A stretch of 64,000 bases of DNA from IMG/VR virus record IMGVR_UViG_3300023184_003849, positions 57,847 through 121,846 of that record. The stretch is one strand, 5' to 3'. The stretch comes from a virus. The notes beneath the pieces are model-generated. The model was not told where the DNA came from and did no database searches. It was given only the letters and a program-made list of their open reading frames with translations. Shown piece after piece: positions 54,689-62,534 of the stretch (position 1 is the first letter of the stretch; every line of letters starts with the position of its first letter). Made by a program: the position numbers and the translations under genes.

Positions 54689-56256
54689 AACATTTTGCAT
54701 TTATTAATACTCCCAGTGTAGAACTAGAGCGCCCGCCTGCGGCAGCCGCGGTGATCTCTGCATGTGCAAAATCAGTAGGATGGACTTGTGATCAGTTTGA
54801 TTTTAATCTTTACTTGAATCATGCTGTTGATTCAGACACTTGGCAAGAACTAGAGCAATACTGGAGATGTAAGAGACTAGAGTTAACTGCTGCCACCAAA
54901 AAAAAATTAGATCGAGTTCTAGGCGACTTTATAGACAGTATAGTATATACCAACCCTGATATGATAGGTGTTACTGTGTTTAGCCGTATGAGTGTAATGG
55001 CAGCATGGATAGTATTGCAAGCATTACGTGACAAATACAAAGGCAAGATTGTGATAGGTGGTAGTGGAAGTTATGCATGGCCCGGTAGTTTACCTAGTAT
55101 GGATGCCAACAGTTTAGATTCGTCTACATTTGCTGATTATGCTCACAAAGTTGGATTAGTTGATTATTTTATACAAGGTGATGGAGAAGAGGCATTTGTT
55201 GAATTACTCAATGGTAACGAAATGTATCCAGGTATTAATGGCCAACCTCCTAAGCAAATTGAAAATTTAAACACACTACCTCTTCCTGATTACACTGGAA
55301 TTGAACCAGGAAAATATTTTTACACCCACGAACCAGGCATCTATGTTACTGCAAGTCGCGGATGTGTTCGTAAATGTTCATTCTGTAATATCCCCGAAAT
55401 GTGGCCAAAATTTAAAAACCGCACTGCTGATAATGTTATTCAGGAAATTATAAACGGTAAAAAAAAATTTGGGGTTAACCTGTTTCATTTTACTGACAGT
55501 CTTCTTAACGGCAATATGAAAGTATGGAGAGAAATCAATCATCAATTGAAAGAACTTAGACAGTCAGATCCAGATTTTAAAAACATCAAATATATGGGAC
55601 AGTTTATTTGTCGTACTAGACTTGATCAAACAGAAAGTGATTGGGAATTGATGGCGGCTGCTGGAGCCAATCTGTTTGTAACTGGCATTGAGAGTTTTAG
55701 TTATCGTGTTAGAAAACACATGGGCAAAAATTACAGCGATGCTGATATAGATTTTCACTTCAAGATGAGCGCCTGGCACGGTATTAAAAATATTAGCCTG
55801 ATGTTTATTGGCTATCCTACAGAAACGTTAGAGGACCATGAGTGTAATATAGAGTTTTTGCATCGGTATCGCAAATATGCCCTCAGTGGAGTTATCCATG
55901 CAGTTCGTTGGGGATATACTGGTATGTTCAGAGAAAGTGACAAACTGGAAAAATTTGGTGATGTAAAAATTATTACAGATCCAGATTTTTCCAAAAGATT
56001 TAGCAACTTGCCTCAAGGCATTAGAGACATCGCATTGGGTTTTGGTTGGATCAATAAACTCAATCCAACCTTAGATCTGCGAGAGCGCATTCGTCGACGA
56101 CTTGAATTACACGAAGTTAGTGTAAAATTAGGATGGCCACAAACACGAAGCAGAGAAGAATTACAAATACTTTATAATATTTTAGAAAATTTGAATCGTA
56201 ATCAGGTAGATGGACAAGATTTTGAAGAACTAGAAACATTGTTAGATTTTCATTAA
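54685..56256 (+). CDS. Cobalamin-type (B12-binding) radical SAM protein
   Basis: 523 residues. The N-terminal 150 residues resemble a B12-binding Rossmann domain (DMIGVTVFSRMSVMAAWIVL, KGKIVIGGSGSYAWPG), but the DxHxxG lower-ligand motif is not present, as in many class B enzymes. The radical SAM core has C227, C231, C234 (CVRKCSFC), followed by FHFTDSLLNGN and FVTGIESFSYRVRKHMG. Class B enzymes often methylate unactivated carbons or rearrange substrates. A helical C-terminal extension of about 90 residues is present (LELHEVSVKLGWPQTRSREE). It ends the accessory cassette behind gp46. The substrate is unknown. Confidence 0.82.
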   Translation: MKHFAFINTPSVELERPPAAAAVISACAKSVGWTCDQFDFNLYLNHAVDSDTWQELEQYWRCKRLELTAATKKKLDRVLGDFIDSIVYTNPDMIGVTVFSRMSVMAAWIVLQALRDKYKGKIVIGGSGSYAWPGSLPSMDANSLDSSTFADYAHKVGLVDYFIQGDGEEAFVELLNGNEMYPGINGQPPKQIENLNTLPLPDYTGIEPGKYFYTHEPGIYVTASRGCVRKCSFCNIPEMWPKFKNRTADNVIQEIINGKKKFGVNLFHFTDSLLNGNMKVWREINHQLKELRQSDPDFKNIKYMGQFICRTRLDQTESDWELMAAAGANLFVTGIESFSYRVRKHMGKNYSDADIDFHFKMSAWHGIKNISLMFIGYPTETLEDHECNIEFLHRYRKYALSGVIHAVRWGYTGMFRESDKLEKFGDVKIITDPDFSKRFSNLPQGIRDIALGFGWINKLNPTLDLRERIRRRLELHEVSVKLGWPQTRSREELQILYNILENLNRNQVDGQDFEELETLLDFH

Positions 56257-56267
56257 AATTCACAGTA

Positions 56268-56280
56268 AGGCAGCAAAAGA
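56268..56280 (+). repeat. 13-nt direct repeat, copy 1
   Basis: AGGCAGCAAAAGA lies 36 bases before the GIY-YIG start. An identical copy follows the gene (56747-56759). The two copies bracket the nuclease gene and suggest insertion or a shared RNA element. Confidence 0.8.
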
Positions 56281-56316
56281 GATAACTACAACGCAAGGAT
56301 AAATCGCACACGACAC

Positions 56317-56745
56317 ATGACATGGCTATATCAAGACACTCCAGTTGAGACGTTGCCCGAAGAATGTGTTGGATTTGTTTACTTGATCACAAACAATCTC
56401 ACTGGACGCAAGTACATAGGCAAAAAATTAGCAAAATTCGCAAAAACAACATACCGGACTGTAAAACAACGAAACGGCACAAAAAAGCGGAAACGGATAC
56501 GCTCTAAAATCGATTCAGATTGGAGAGAGTACTATGGGTCAAGCCCAGAATTAACCGCAGACGTAAACACACTAGGCACCGAAAACTTCACCAGAGAAAT
56601 ACTTTACTATTGCCGATCCAAGTCTGAATGCTCATACATCGAGGCTAGAGAACAATTCGCAAGACGAGTATTGGAATCACGAGATTATTACAATGGCCAC
56701 ATCCAGGTCAGGGTGCATGGCTCACACATACTAAACAAAATTTAA
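56317..56745 (+). CDS. GIY-YIG endonuclease-like protein
   Basis: 142 residues. CVGFVYLITNNLTGRKYIGK is the GIY-YIG motif in its Phe-Val-Tyr/Lys-Tyr-Ile-Gly form. A basic segment follows (KRKRIRSKIDSDWREYYGSS), then LGTENFTREILYYC and SYIEAREQFARRVL, the catalytic-Glu helix. It is a single-domain protein. Similar stand-alone GIY-YIG proteins are widespread in T4-like aquatic phages near the terminase and hub genes; some homing enzymes share the fold. Identical 13-nt repeats flank the gene, and a structured non-coding stretch follows it. It may act on DNA or in homing; no host gene is interrupted here. Confidence 0.85.
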   Translation: MTWLYQDTPVETLPEECVGFVYLITNNLTGRKYIGKKLAKFAKTTYRTVKQRNGTKKRKRIRSKIDSDWREYYGSSPELTADVNTLGTENFTREILYYCRSKSECSYIEAREQFARRVLESRDYYNGHIQVRVHGSHILNKI

Positions 56746-56746
56746 C

Positions 56747-56759
56747 AGGCAGCAAAAGA
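56747..56759 (+). repeat. 13-nt direct repeat, copy 2
   Basis: AGGCAGCAAAAGA, identical to 56268-56280 and two bases after the GIY-YIG stop. A second shared stretch, TGACATGGC, follows each copy: at 56318-56326 (spanning the GIY-YIG start) and at 56772-56780 (inside the RNA candidate). Confidence 0.8.
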
Positions 56760-57114
56760 CACAGTGGTAGGTGACATGGCCTACCCCCATTGAGGAACGG
56801 TGAGATACCCGGTCTGGACTTGGGCGTCAAAGGCAATTGCTAACTTAAGGCAACAAAGGATCGGGGCTCTGTGAAACAGATACAACCCTGGCTTATAGGA
56901 CTTGGATCTATCTCGGGTCACTAGGGTTCCGTTGATATGTGAAGCGTGAGTAGGGGGTACCGGTCAACCGCCTCCGTGTGTGCAAACACAATCTCATTAG
57001 TATAGATGACTGCTGTCACTCGGATGATGCGCTCTCATTTTTTCACCGTGCATACGGTGAATTATGACCACAGTATCTGGATGATACTACAAAACAATAT
57101 TTAGAAAACAATCC

Positions 57115-57156
57115 ATTGATGAACGAAGTGAATCAATAGACTTGCGTAGCAAGTCT
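57115..57156. terminator. Double hairpin between convergent transcripts
   Basis: ATTGAT/ATCAAT (57115-57120/57132-57137) and AGACTTGC-GTA-GCAAGTCT (57138-57156, 8-bp stem) sit where rightward and leftward transcripts meet. There is no U-run on either strand, so termination is possible but not typical. They may instead be the 3' end of the RNA candidate. Confidence 0.35.
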
Positions 57157-57172
57157 CGAAAGCAAATAATGA

Positions 57173-57349
57173 TTAGAAAAAGGGTAGGCCTGACTTTTTC
57201 GTTGTCTCCAAGTTCTCTTTGATTAAATCACCAATTGCTTCTCGATCACTGGAACTCAAGGCCATGGCTTGGTCATAGGTCAATCCTCCCCGCATGTACC
57301 AACTGAATTTTATTGCCTCTTGTTTGATCTGTTGACATTCCTTGTCCAT
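57173..57349 (-). CDS. 51: Baseplate hub assembly protein gp51-like
   Basis: The frame reaches up to 57454, but the conserved part starts near MDKECQQIKQEAIKFSWYMR (ATG 57349), giving 58 residues. A start a few codons earlier at a TTG is also possible, and the longer reading would overlap gp26 by 67 bases. WYMRGGLTYDQAMALSSSDR and ENLETTKKSGLPFF are the ending I recognise in gp51-like proteins beside gp26 in aquatic T4-like phages. T4 gp51 is far longer (249 residues), so the equivalence is positional. In T4, gp51 helps hub assembly. It follows gp26 in the same leftward unit. Confidence 0.65.
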   Translation of the reverse strand: MDKECQQIKQEAIKFSWYMRGGLTYDQAMALSSSDREAIGDLIKENLETTKKSGLPFF

Positions 57350-57387
57350 GGTCTCTATCAACTGATTGATTTCCTGGGGATTTGAGA

Positions 57388-58227
57388 TCAGGAGGCGTCC
57401 CCGAAAAAACTTGCCATGTCCAAGGTAAAGGGCTGTGCGTACTGGTGACTGCATTCTGTGCAGGTCAACTCAACTGGTTTGATCTCACTGGCCTGTTTGA
57501 GACTGATGGCATGATCTCTCAGTTGAGCAAATGTTCTGCTGTCACAGTTGCGTAAGAATTCCAAAATGTGATCAACTTCAGTCACCAGTGCATCTGGTGT
57601 CTTGATGGCGCCAATGCTTTGAGCAATGGTTTTGAGCGTGAGTTCATTGATGATCTTCATACTCCGGTTCAACTGCTCCAGTTTAGCAGTTTCTTCGATT
57701 TGATCACTGTCAATGCTTCTCAAGGCCTGTTGCTGTTCAAACTGTGTTTGATTGTTTTGATTGACGTCTCGGTAGTTGATGGGTCGGAAATAAAATTCAA
57801 GATTGCCCAAGGCCAGGCTCTTGTCATAGTCTCCAGGACGTATTTGATCATTGATGGCTCGTAGATCTAGTGTGAGATCTTCGGTGTGATTGCAACTGGG
57901 GCAGGTGCTGGCAATGTCCATGCCATGGCCAAAACTGGCAATTCTTATGGCCACCAACACAGCGTCAATGTCAGTGCTGGGCATGGCCCAAGGGTCTCTA
58001 ATGCTGGGCACACAACTCTGGATCACACTCACAATGGCTGATCCGTTGAACAAGGCATCAGGTGTGCGATAGGTTATTTCATCTACTGCTGTCATGGGCA
58101 ATACAGGCAATTCGCCATTGGGCGGCATGTTTAAACTGCCTGTAGGGTAGAATTTGCCTCCTGAAGGCAGTCTAATGTGTATTGCAGGTTGTCTAAAGTA
58201 CTGACTGAGGGGGTTTGGTTGTTGCAT
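57388..58227 (-). CDS. 26: Baseplate hub subunit gp26
   Basis: 279 residues (T4 gp26 is 208). The N-terminus PAIHIRLPSGGKFYPTGSLN and AVDEITYRTPDALFNGSAIV, then CVPSIRDPWAMPSTDIDAVL, are the conserved gp26 block. Two CxxC pairs (CPSCNHTEDL near residue 113 and CTECSHQYAQPF near 260) could form a zinc ribbon, which T4 gp26 lacks as far as I recall. In T4 it works with gp27, gp28, gp29 and gp51 in hub assembly. It starts 23 bases from the divergent tape-measure-like gene, and GGAG precedes its start. Confidence 0.88.
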   Translation of the reverse strand: MQQPNPLSQYFRQPAIHIRLPSGGKFYPTGSLNMPPNGELPVLPMTAVDEITYRTPDALFNGSAIVSVIQSCVPSIRDPWAMPSTDIDAVLVAIRIASFGHGMDIASTCPSCNHTEDLTLDLRAINDQIRPGDYDKSLALGNLEFYFRPINYRDVNQNNQTQFEQQQALRSIDSDQIEETAKLEQLNRSMKIINELTLKTIAQSIGAIKTPDALVTEVDHILEFLRNCDSRTFAQLRDHAISLKQASEIKPVELTCTECSHQYAQPFTLDMASFFGDAS

Positions 58228-58250
58228 ATTTTTCTCCGGTAAATATAATT
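58228..58250. promoter_or_regulatory. 23-base divergent region between gp26 and the tape-measure-like gene
   Basis: The plus strand reads GGTAAATATAATT before the ATG at 58251, a late-promoter-like TAAATA. The minus strand offers CCGGAGAAAAAT before the gp26 ATG. Both genes must share or embed their signals here or in each other's coding region. Confidence 0.35.
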
Positions 58251-60392
58251 ATGGCCACATCCTTAACCCCAGAAGAAATTCAAGCCGCATTTGATCAATT
58301 CAATACAGAATTCAATCGAACTGGCAAAGTCAGTAAAGAAACAGCAGAAGCCTTTGCTGATGCCAAAGCCGGCATCAAAAACTACACCTATCAACTGAAT
58401 CTCAGCCTAAAACAACTGGGCACTTCAATGTTGAACTTTGGCGAGGCCCTGAAAGACGGCAAACAAGGTGCATCGGTCTACAACGACAGTATCAAAGCAG
58501 GTGCCGACGCAATTGATGCATTTGCCGCCAAATTTGGTATCTTGGGCAGGATCATTGGTGCCGTGGCCACAGCCGGTGCTAGATATGTGGTAGAAGTCAA
58601 CAAGCAAAGTGACAAACTGTTCGAAAGTTATCAGTCACTCAGCAAGTTTGGTGCTGCCAGTGCTTCGGGCATGAGTGGTGTGTTCCAAAGCATGCAGGAC
58701 TTTGGCTACAATATTGAACAACTGGGCGACTTTGGTAATCTTATCAAACAAAATGCAGAGTCATTGGCCTTGATGAGTGGAACAGTAAATCAAGGCACTC
58801 AAGCATTTACCAATGTAGCCAAAGGAATTCAAAGAAGCGGCCTGCAAACAGAATTCCTGCGCATGGGCATGACTGTGAATGATATCAATTCGGGCATGGG
58901 CGGGTATCTTAGAATACAAACACTCACAGGAGCCGCACAGCGCAAGACCACAGGCGAACTCACACAAGGTGCCGCAGAGTATATCAAAAATCTGGATCTG
59001 TTGTCTAAACTCACAGGCAAAAACGCAGAAACAATTCAACAAGAACGCGAAGCCAGAATGATGGAACAGCGATTTGTTGCTGTGCAAATGGAACTAGAAG
59101 ACAAAGCCGCACAGGCCAGACTTGCTGGTAATGAGGCACAGGCCAAGGCATTTGAAACACAAAAAGCATTAAATGATCAACTAATAGACAGGGCACCAAC
59201 ACAAGAACTGAAAACAGCGATTATAGGTGCTATGACCGGATTTGCAGGCACCAACAAAGAAGCAGAAAAACTTTTGAGAACTGCACCAGGTGCATTTCAA
59301 GCAATAGCCAGACAAAGTGGCGAGGCACCGGGTGCAATACTTGACATGATTGCCACAGAAGGAGAACAAAGAAGGCGCGAATTTACAGGATTGGCCAAAG
59401 TTGGTGGATTTGACGAAGTGTTTACGCAATTGGGATCAATTAACAAACTTCGCAAAGACAATCTTGAGCAAGAAAAGATAGCCGCAGAAGAGGCAAAAGA
59501 TCAAAGGAAAAATTTAGACAAGGCCACTGAAGCACAAGTGGGACTGCGTCAGGAACAGATGGAAGCAACTCGTGCGCTTCAGACCTTTATAAATCAAGGT
59601 GTAAATCGTACCACCAGGGCTATGTCAAATCTCAGTGGTGCTATTGAAACTGTAACTAGCAAAATACCCGGCACAGGTCCTACCACAGGCACCACGGGCA
59701 CTGGACGGGGTAACGAAGCAGTGGGTGGCACAGCCAGCATGGTCAATCAGACCACTACCATACTGAATCAGGCTGGTCAAGTGGTGGAACAGCGTCAAGG
59801 TGGCAACCGCAACTGGCGCAACAACAATCCGGGCAATATTGAATATGGACCTTTTGCGATCAGCATGGGTGCCACTGGCAGTGATGGCAGATTTGCCATA
59901 TTCCCTACCATGGACATGGGATACAAAGCCGCTGATGCACTCATGAAAGGCAAGAACTATCAAAATCTCAGCATTGCTGATGCTATCAAACGCTGGGCTC
60001 CTCCTAATGAAAATGACACCAGAGCCTATCAACAGAGATTCCAGGCAGCAGGATTTGATCTAAACAAACGCTACAGTGACCTTTCTCCAGTAGAACAACG
60101 CAGATATTTAGAAACCAAGATGATGGTAGAAGGGGGCAAAGCCGGCACAGTCACAGCAGGCCCTGGAGGCACAATGTCGGGACCTGTTGACCGTTATGCA
60201 TCTTCGTTGAGAAACGTGGACACCAATATAGCCAGTGCCCAAGCCTCAACTGAAACTTCATCTGCAATCAACAATGCTAGAAATCAAAATGATCTAATTG
60301 TGATACAAATAGCCAAAATGGATGAACTGATTGGGCTTATGAAAGCCAATAATTCTATCAACAGCAAGATACTGCAACGAGCACGTAACTAA
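58251..60392 (+). CDS. Tape-measure/hub protein (gp29-like by position) with hydrolase-like segment
   Basis: The frame runs from 58215, but the ATG at 58251 (MATSLTPEEIQAAFDQ) avoids overlap with gp26 and is the better start (713 residues). The N-terminal 420 residues are helical and tape-measure-like: FGILGRIIGAVATAGARYVV is a short hydrophobic segment, and long amphipathic helices follow (QQEREARMMEQRFVAVQMEL). Near residues 515-590, NRNWRNNNPGNIEYGPFAIS, TGSDGRFAIFPTMDMGYKAA and ADAIKRWAPPNENDTRAYQQ match a lysozyme/transglycosylase-like domain found in phage tails. This fits the absence of a lysozyme domain in the gp5-like spike. It precedes the portal by 16 bases. Confidence 0.75.
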   Translation: MATSLTPEEIQAAFDQFNTEFNRTGKVSKETAEAFADAKAGIKNYTYQLNLSLKQLGTSMLNFGEALKDGKQGASVYNDSIKAGADAIDAFAAKFGILGRIIGAVATAGARYVVEVNKQSDKLFESYQSLSKFGAASASGMSGVFQSMQDFGYNIEQLGDFGNLIKQNAESLALMSGTVNQGTQAFTNVAKGIQRSGLQTEFLRMGMTVNDINSGMGGYLRIQTLTGAAQRKTTGELTQGAAEYIKNLDLLSKLTGKNAETIQQEREARMMEQRFVAVQMELEDKAAQARLAGNEAQAKAFETQKALNDQLIDRAPTQELKTAIIGAMTGFAGTNKEAEKLLRTAPGAFQAIARQSGEAPGAILDMIATEGEQRRREFTGLAKVGGFDEVFTQLGSINKLRKDNLEQEKIAAEEAKDQRKNLDKATEAQVGLRQEQMEATRALQTFINQGVNRTTRAMSNLSGAIETVTSKIPGTGPTTGTTGTGRGNEAVGGTASMVNQTTTILNQAGQVVEQRQGGNRNWRNNNPGNIEYGPFAISMGATGSDGRFAIFPTMDMGYKAADALMKGKNYQNLSIADAIKRWAPPNENDTRAYQQRFQAAGFDLNKRYSDLSPVEQRRYLETKMMVEGGKAGTVTAGPGGTMSGPVDRYASSLRNVDTNIASAQASTETSSAINNARNQNDLIVIQIAKMDELIGLMKANNSINSKILQRARN

Positions 60393-60394
60393 CA

Positions 60395-60401
60395 CTAAAT
60401 A
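60395..60401 (+). promoter_or_regulatory. Late-promoter-like CTAAATA before the portal
   Basis: CTAAATA lies 7 bases before the portal ATG. It resembles the late consensus but lacks its first T. Support is weak. Confidence 0.25.
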
Positions 60402-60408
60402 ACACACT

Positions 60409-62187
60409 ATGGCTGGATGGCGAAAATATTTCAAAGTGGCTGACCTCTCAGGTCAAATGAGCCCAATTTCGGGCGGCAGAGATTCAGGACTGCCGGGTTA
60501 TCCCCGCAACGATGGCCGCGGAACCAATCTGGCGCAGACAGATTTTGCGTTTCGCAACTATGCAAGTCGATTGCCTGAAGTGTATTCAGGACACCCAAAT
60601 CGTATTGAACGTTACAATCAGTACGAAAACATGGATGCAGACTCAGAAGTCAATGCCTGTTTAGACATCATTGCTGAGTTCTCCACACAACTCAGTGAAG
60701 ACAACAACACACCTTTTGAAATTGTCTACAACGACGAGCCCACTGATCACGAAATAGAAATCATCCGCAAGCAGATGCAACAGTGGACCAAACTCAACAA
60801 ACTGGATCAGCGCATATTCAAACTGTTCCGCAACACCATCAAGTACGGTGATCAAGTGTTTGTGCGTGACCCAGAAACATTTGAAATGTACTGGGTAGAC
60901 ATGAGCAAGGTCAGCCGAGTGATTGTGAACGAATCAGAAGGCAAACGCCCTGAACAGTACATCATTCGTGATATCAATCCCAACTTTCAAAACTTGACTG
61001 TGGCAGCCAAGACCACTACAGACTTCATGGTCAACCCACCCACCGGCGGTGGCTACAATCAAGGTTCAGGCTATACCATGCCCAACACTGCCATGACAGG
61101 TACCAGCAGATTCAGTCGTGCTGTGAACGAGACCTGTATTGATGCCAAGCACGTGGTACATCTAAGCATGAACGAAGGCTTAGACACATTCTGGCCTTTT
61201 GGTAAAAGTATCCTGGAAAACATTTTCAAAGTATTCAAGCAAAAAGAACTCTTAGAAGATGCCCTGTTGATCTATCGTGTGCAACGTGCTCCAGAGCGCA
61301 GAGTTTTCAAGATTGACGTGGGCAACATGCCCAGCCACTTGGCCATGGCCTTTGTGGAGCGGGTGAAAAATGAAATGCACCAGCGCAGAATTCCCACATT
61401 TGGTGGCGGCGGTGGCAACATCATGGATTCAAGTTACAATCCACTGAGCATCAACGAAGACTTCTTTTTCCCCACAGGTGCAGACGGACGTGGATCGTCA
61501 GTGGACGTGTTGCCCGGCGGTCAAAATCTAGGCGAAATCGACGATTTAAAGTACTTCAACAACAAAATGGCACGTGGTCTACGTGTGCCTTCAAGTTATT
61601 TGCCCACTGCTCCTGATGATTCTGAGCGCACCATGCAGGACGGCAAAGTGGGCACTGCCTTGATACAAGAATACAGATTCAACCAGTATTGCGAGCGACT
61701 ACAAGCCCTGATCATGCAGAAACTAGACGATGAATTCAAGATGTTTCTGCGCTGGAGAGGCTTTAACATCGACGCTGGCCTGTTCCAACTGAAATTTAAT
61801 CCACCACAAAACTTTGCTAGTTATCGTCAAGCAGAGATGGACACAGCACGTATCAGCAGTTTTACCAGTCTAGAAGCCTTGCCCTACATGTCAAAACGCT
61901 TTATGCTGGAACGTTTCTTGGGTCTCAGCAAGGACGAAATTGAAAAGAACGAAACCATGTGGCGTGAAGAGCGTGATCAACCCGAACTGCAAACCACACA
62001 GGGACAGGATCTGCGTTCAATCGGTATCACACCAGCCGGCATGGAAACTGACATTGCCACCGGAGAAGAAATGGCCAATTTACAGGCACCTGGCGCTGAA
62101 GGAGCAGTACCAGCAGCCCCTGCTGGCGCTGTGGGTGGCACTGTTCCTGGCGTTCAAGCACCCGCTGCCACACCCGCAGGATTATAA
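60409..62187 (+). CDS. 20: Portal vertex protein gp20
   Basis: 592 residues (T4 524). The characteristic stretches are MDADSEVNACLDIIAEFSTQ, KYGDQVFVRDPETFEMYWVD, HLSMNEGLDTFWPFGKSILE, LEDALLIYRVQRAPERRVFK and MARGLRVPSSYLPTAPDDSE. The C-terminal 60 residues are Ala/Pro/Gly-rich and probably flexible. It forms the 12-mer through which DNA enters and leaves the head and nucleates prohead assembly. The stop codon is inside the TATAAATA box that serves the next genes. Confidence 0.96.
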   Translation: MAGWRKYFKVADLSGQMSPISGGRDSGLPGYPRNDGRGTNLAQTDFAFRNYASRLPEVYSGHPNRIERYNQYENMDADSEVNACLDIIAEFSTQLSEDNNTPFEIVYNDEPTDHEIEIIRKQMQQWTKLNKLDQRIFKLFRNTIKYGDQVFVRDPETFEMYWVDMSKVSRVIVNESEGKRPEQYIIRDINPNFQNLTVAAKTTTDFMVNPPTGGGYNQGSGYTMPNTAMTGTSRFSRAVNETCIDAKHVVHLSMNEGLDTFWPFGKSILENIFKVFKQKELLEDALLIYRVQRAPERRVFKIDVGNMPSHLAMAFVERVKNEMHQRRIPTFGGGGGNIMDSSYNPLSINEDFFFPTGADGRGSSVDVLPGGQNLGEIDDLKYFNNKMARGLRVPSSYLPTAPDDSERTMQDGKVGTALIQEYRFNQYCERLQALIMQKLDDEFKMFLRWRGFNIDAGLFQLKFNPPQNFASYRQAEMDTARISSFTSLEALPYMSKRFMLERFLGLSKDEIEKNETMWREERDQPELQTTQGQDLRSIGITPAGMETDIATGEEMANLQAPGAEGAVPAAPAGAVGGTVPGVQAPAATPAGL

Positions 62188-62190
62188 ATA
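62183..62190 (+). promoter_or_regulatory. Perfect late-promoter box TATAAATA at the end of gp20
   Basis: TATAAATA overlaps the portal stop (TAA at 62185-62187) and lies 4 bases before the next ATG (62195). It is the exact late consensus and would drive the prohead genes. As at gp25, the short distance implies a leaderless transcript for the first gene. Confidence 0.55.
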
Positions 62191-62194
62191 CACC

Positions 62195-62413
62195 ATGATC
62201 CTGAATGAAATTTACGAGCGTGCGCCCCAAGGCTACCAAGATGTTGCAGCCGACAACACACAGCCTCACCTGGGCCAACTGCGTAAAACCAAACTCACTC
62301 TCAAGCAGTTGAACAAACTGCGCCGCATGCAAGATACTCGCACCTACGAGTACGCAGAAAAACTCAAATTGATACGCAAACAGTATGCACCGCCAGCACA
62401 GCCTGCGATGTAA
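62195..62413 (+). CDS. Small conserved basic protein between portal and prohead core
   Basis: 72 residues. LNEIYERAPQGYQDVAADNT is followed by a basic helix (LRKTKLTLKQLNKLRRMQDT) and KLKLIRKQY. I recognise this layout as a conserved protein downstream of the portal in aquatic T4-like phages, but its role is unknown. It is positively charged, unlike the acidic core protein after it. A prohead or packaging accessory role is possible. Confidence 0.78.
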   Translation: MILNEIYERAPQGYQDVAADNTQPHLGQLRKTKLTLKQLNKLRRMQDTRTYEYAEKLKLIRKQYAPPAQPAM

Positions 62414-62470
62414 AAAAACTGTCATTTATCCTAAAAAACCCACCATAAACCGCTTAGTTTTTGCCTCTTA

Positions 62471-62529
62471 AGTAAATATAGGTATAGATCTGCCATGCGG
62501 GCAGAACTACCCAACACACCCTTTAGGAG
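62471..62529 (+). promoter_or_regulatory. Leader of the prohead core gene: late-like box, hairpin and strong ribosome-binding site
   Basis: The 121-base gap 62414-62534 holds AGTAAATATAG (62471-62481, late-promoter-like), a hairpin TCTGCC-ATGCG-GGCAGA (62489-62505) and AGGAG at 62525-62529, 5 bases before the ATG. This is the best ribosome-binding site in the right part of the window, fitting an abundant scaffold protein. Confidence 0.5.
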
Positions 62530-62534
62530 ACATT

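Larger units (their letters stand above)
56747..57156 (+). ncRNA. Candidate structured RNA, about 410 nt, of unknown class
   Basis: No gene is seen in 56746-57172. Base composition is more GC-rich at the 5' end and many helices can form: GGTAGG/CCTACC (56766-56771/56780-56785), TCTGT-GAA-ACAGA (56868-56880), AACCCTGG/CTAGGGTT (56884-56891/56921-56928), a long-range GAGGAACGGT/ACCGCCTC (56792-56801/56967-56974), and TACCCCC/GGGGGTA (56782-56788/56953-56959). The last two would cross, giving a pseudoknot, and the last also competes with the first. The 3' end has TTCACCGT-GCAT-ACGGTGAA (57042-57061), AGTATC/GATACT and two final hairpins. It follows the GIY-YIG gene on the same strand. It is not a tRNA, and no group I core motif was found by eye. 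The strand is assumed from its neighbours. Confidence 0.55.

Noticed and set aside
56747-57156. Group I intron or IscB/TnpB-type guide RNA.
   Set aside because: No P7/P8 core, no interrupted gene and no matching nuclease (the neighbour is GIY-YIG, not an RuvC/HNH type) were seen. Left as an unknown RNA.
56747-57156. tRNA or tRNA cluster.
   Set aside because: No cloverleaf with a GGTTCRA T-loop and acceptor stem could be drawn.
57173-57454. Longer start for the gp51-like gene at 57454.
   Set aside because: It would overlap gp26 by 67 bases and the added residues match no gp51-like phrase. The short form is used, with the start uncertain.
58215-58250. Start of the tape-measure-like gene at 58215.
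   Set aside because: The extra 12 residues overlap the divergent gp26 start. The frame proper begins at 58251.
61940-62413. A 157-residue frame overlapping the portal 3' end.
   Set aside because: The real product is the 72-residue protein starting at 62195. The upstream part is the portal gene read in another frame.
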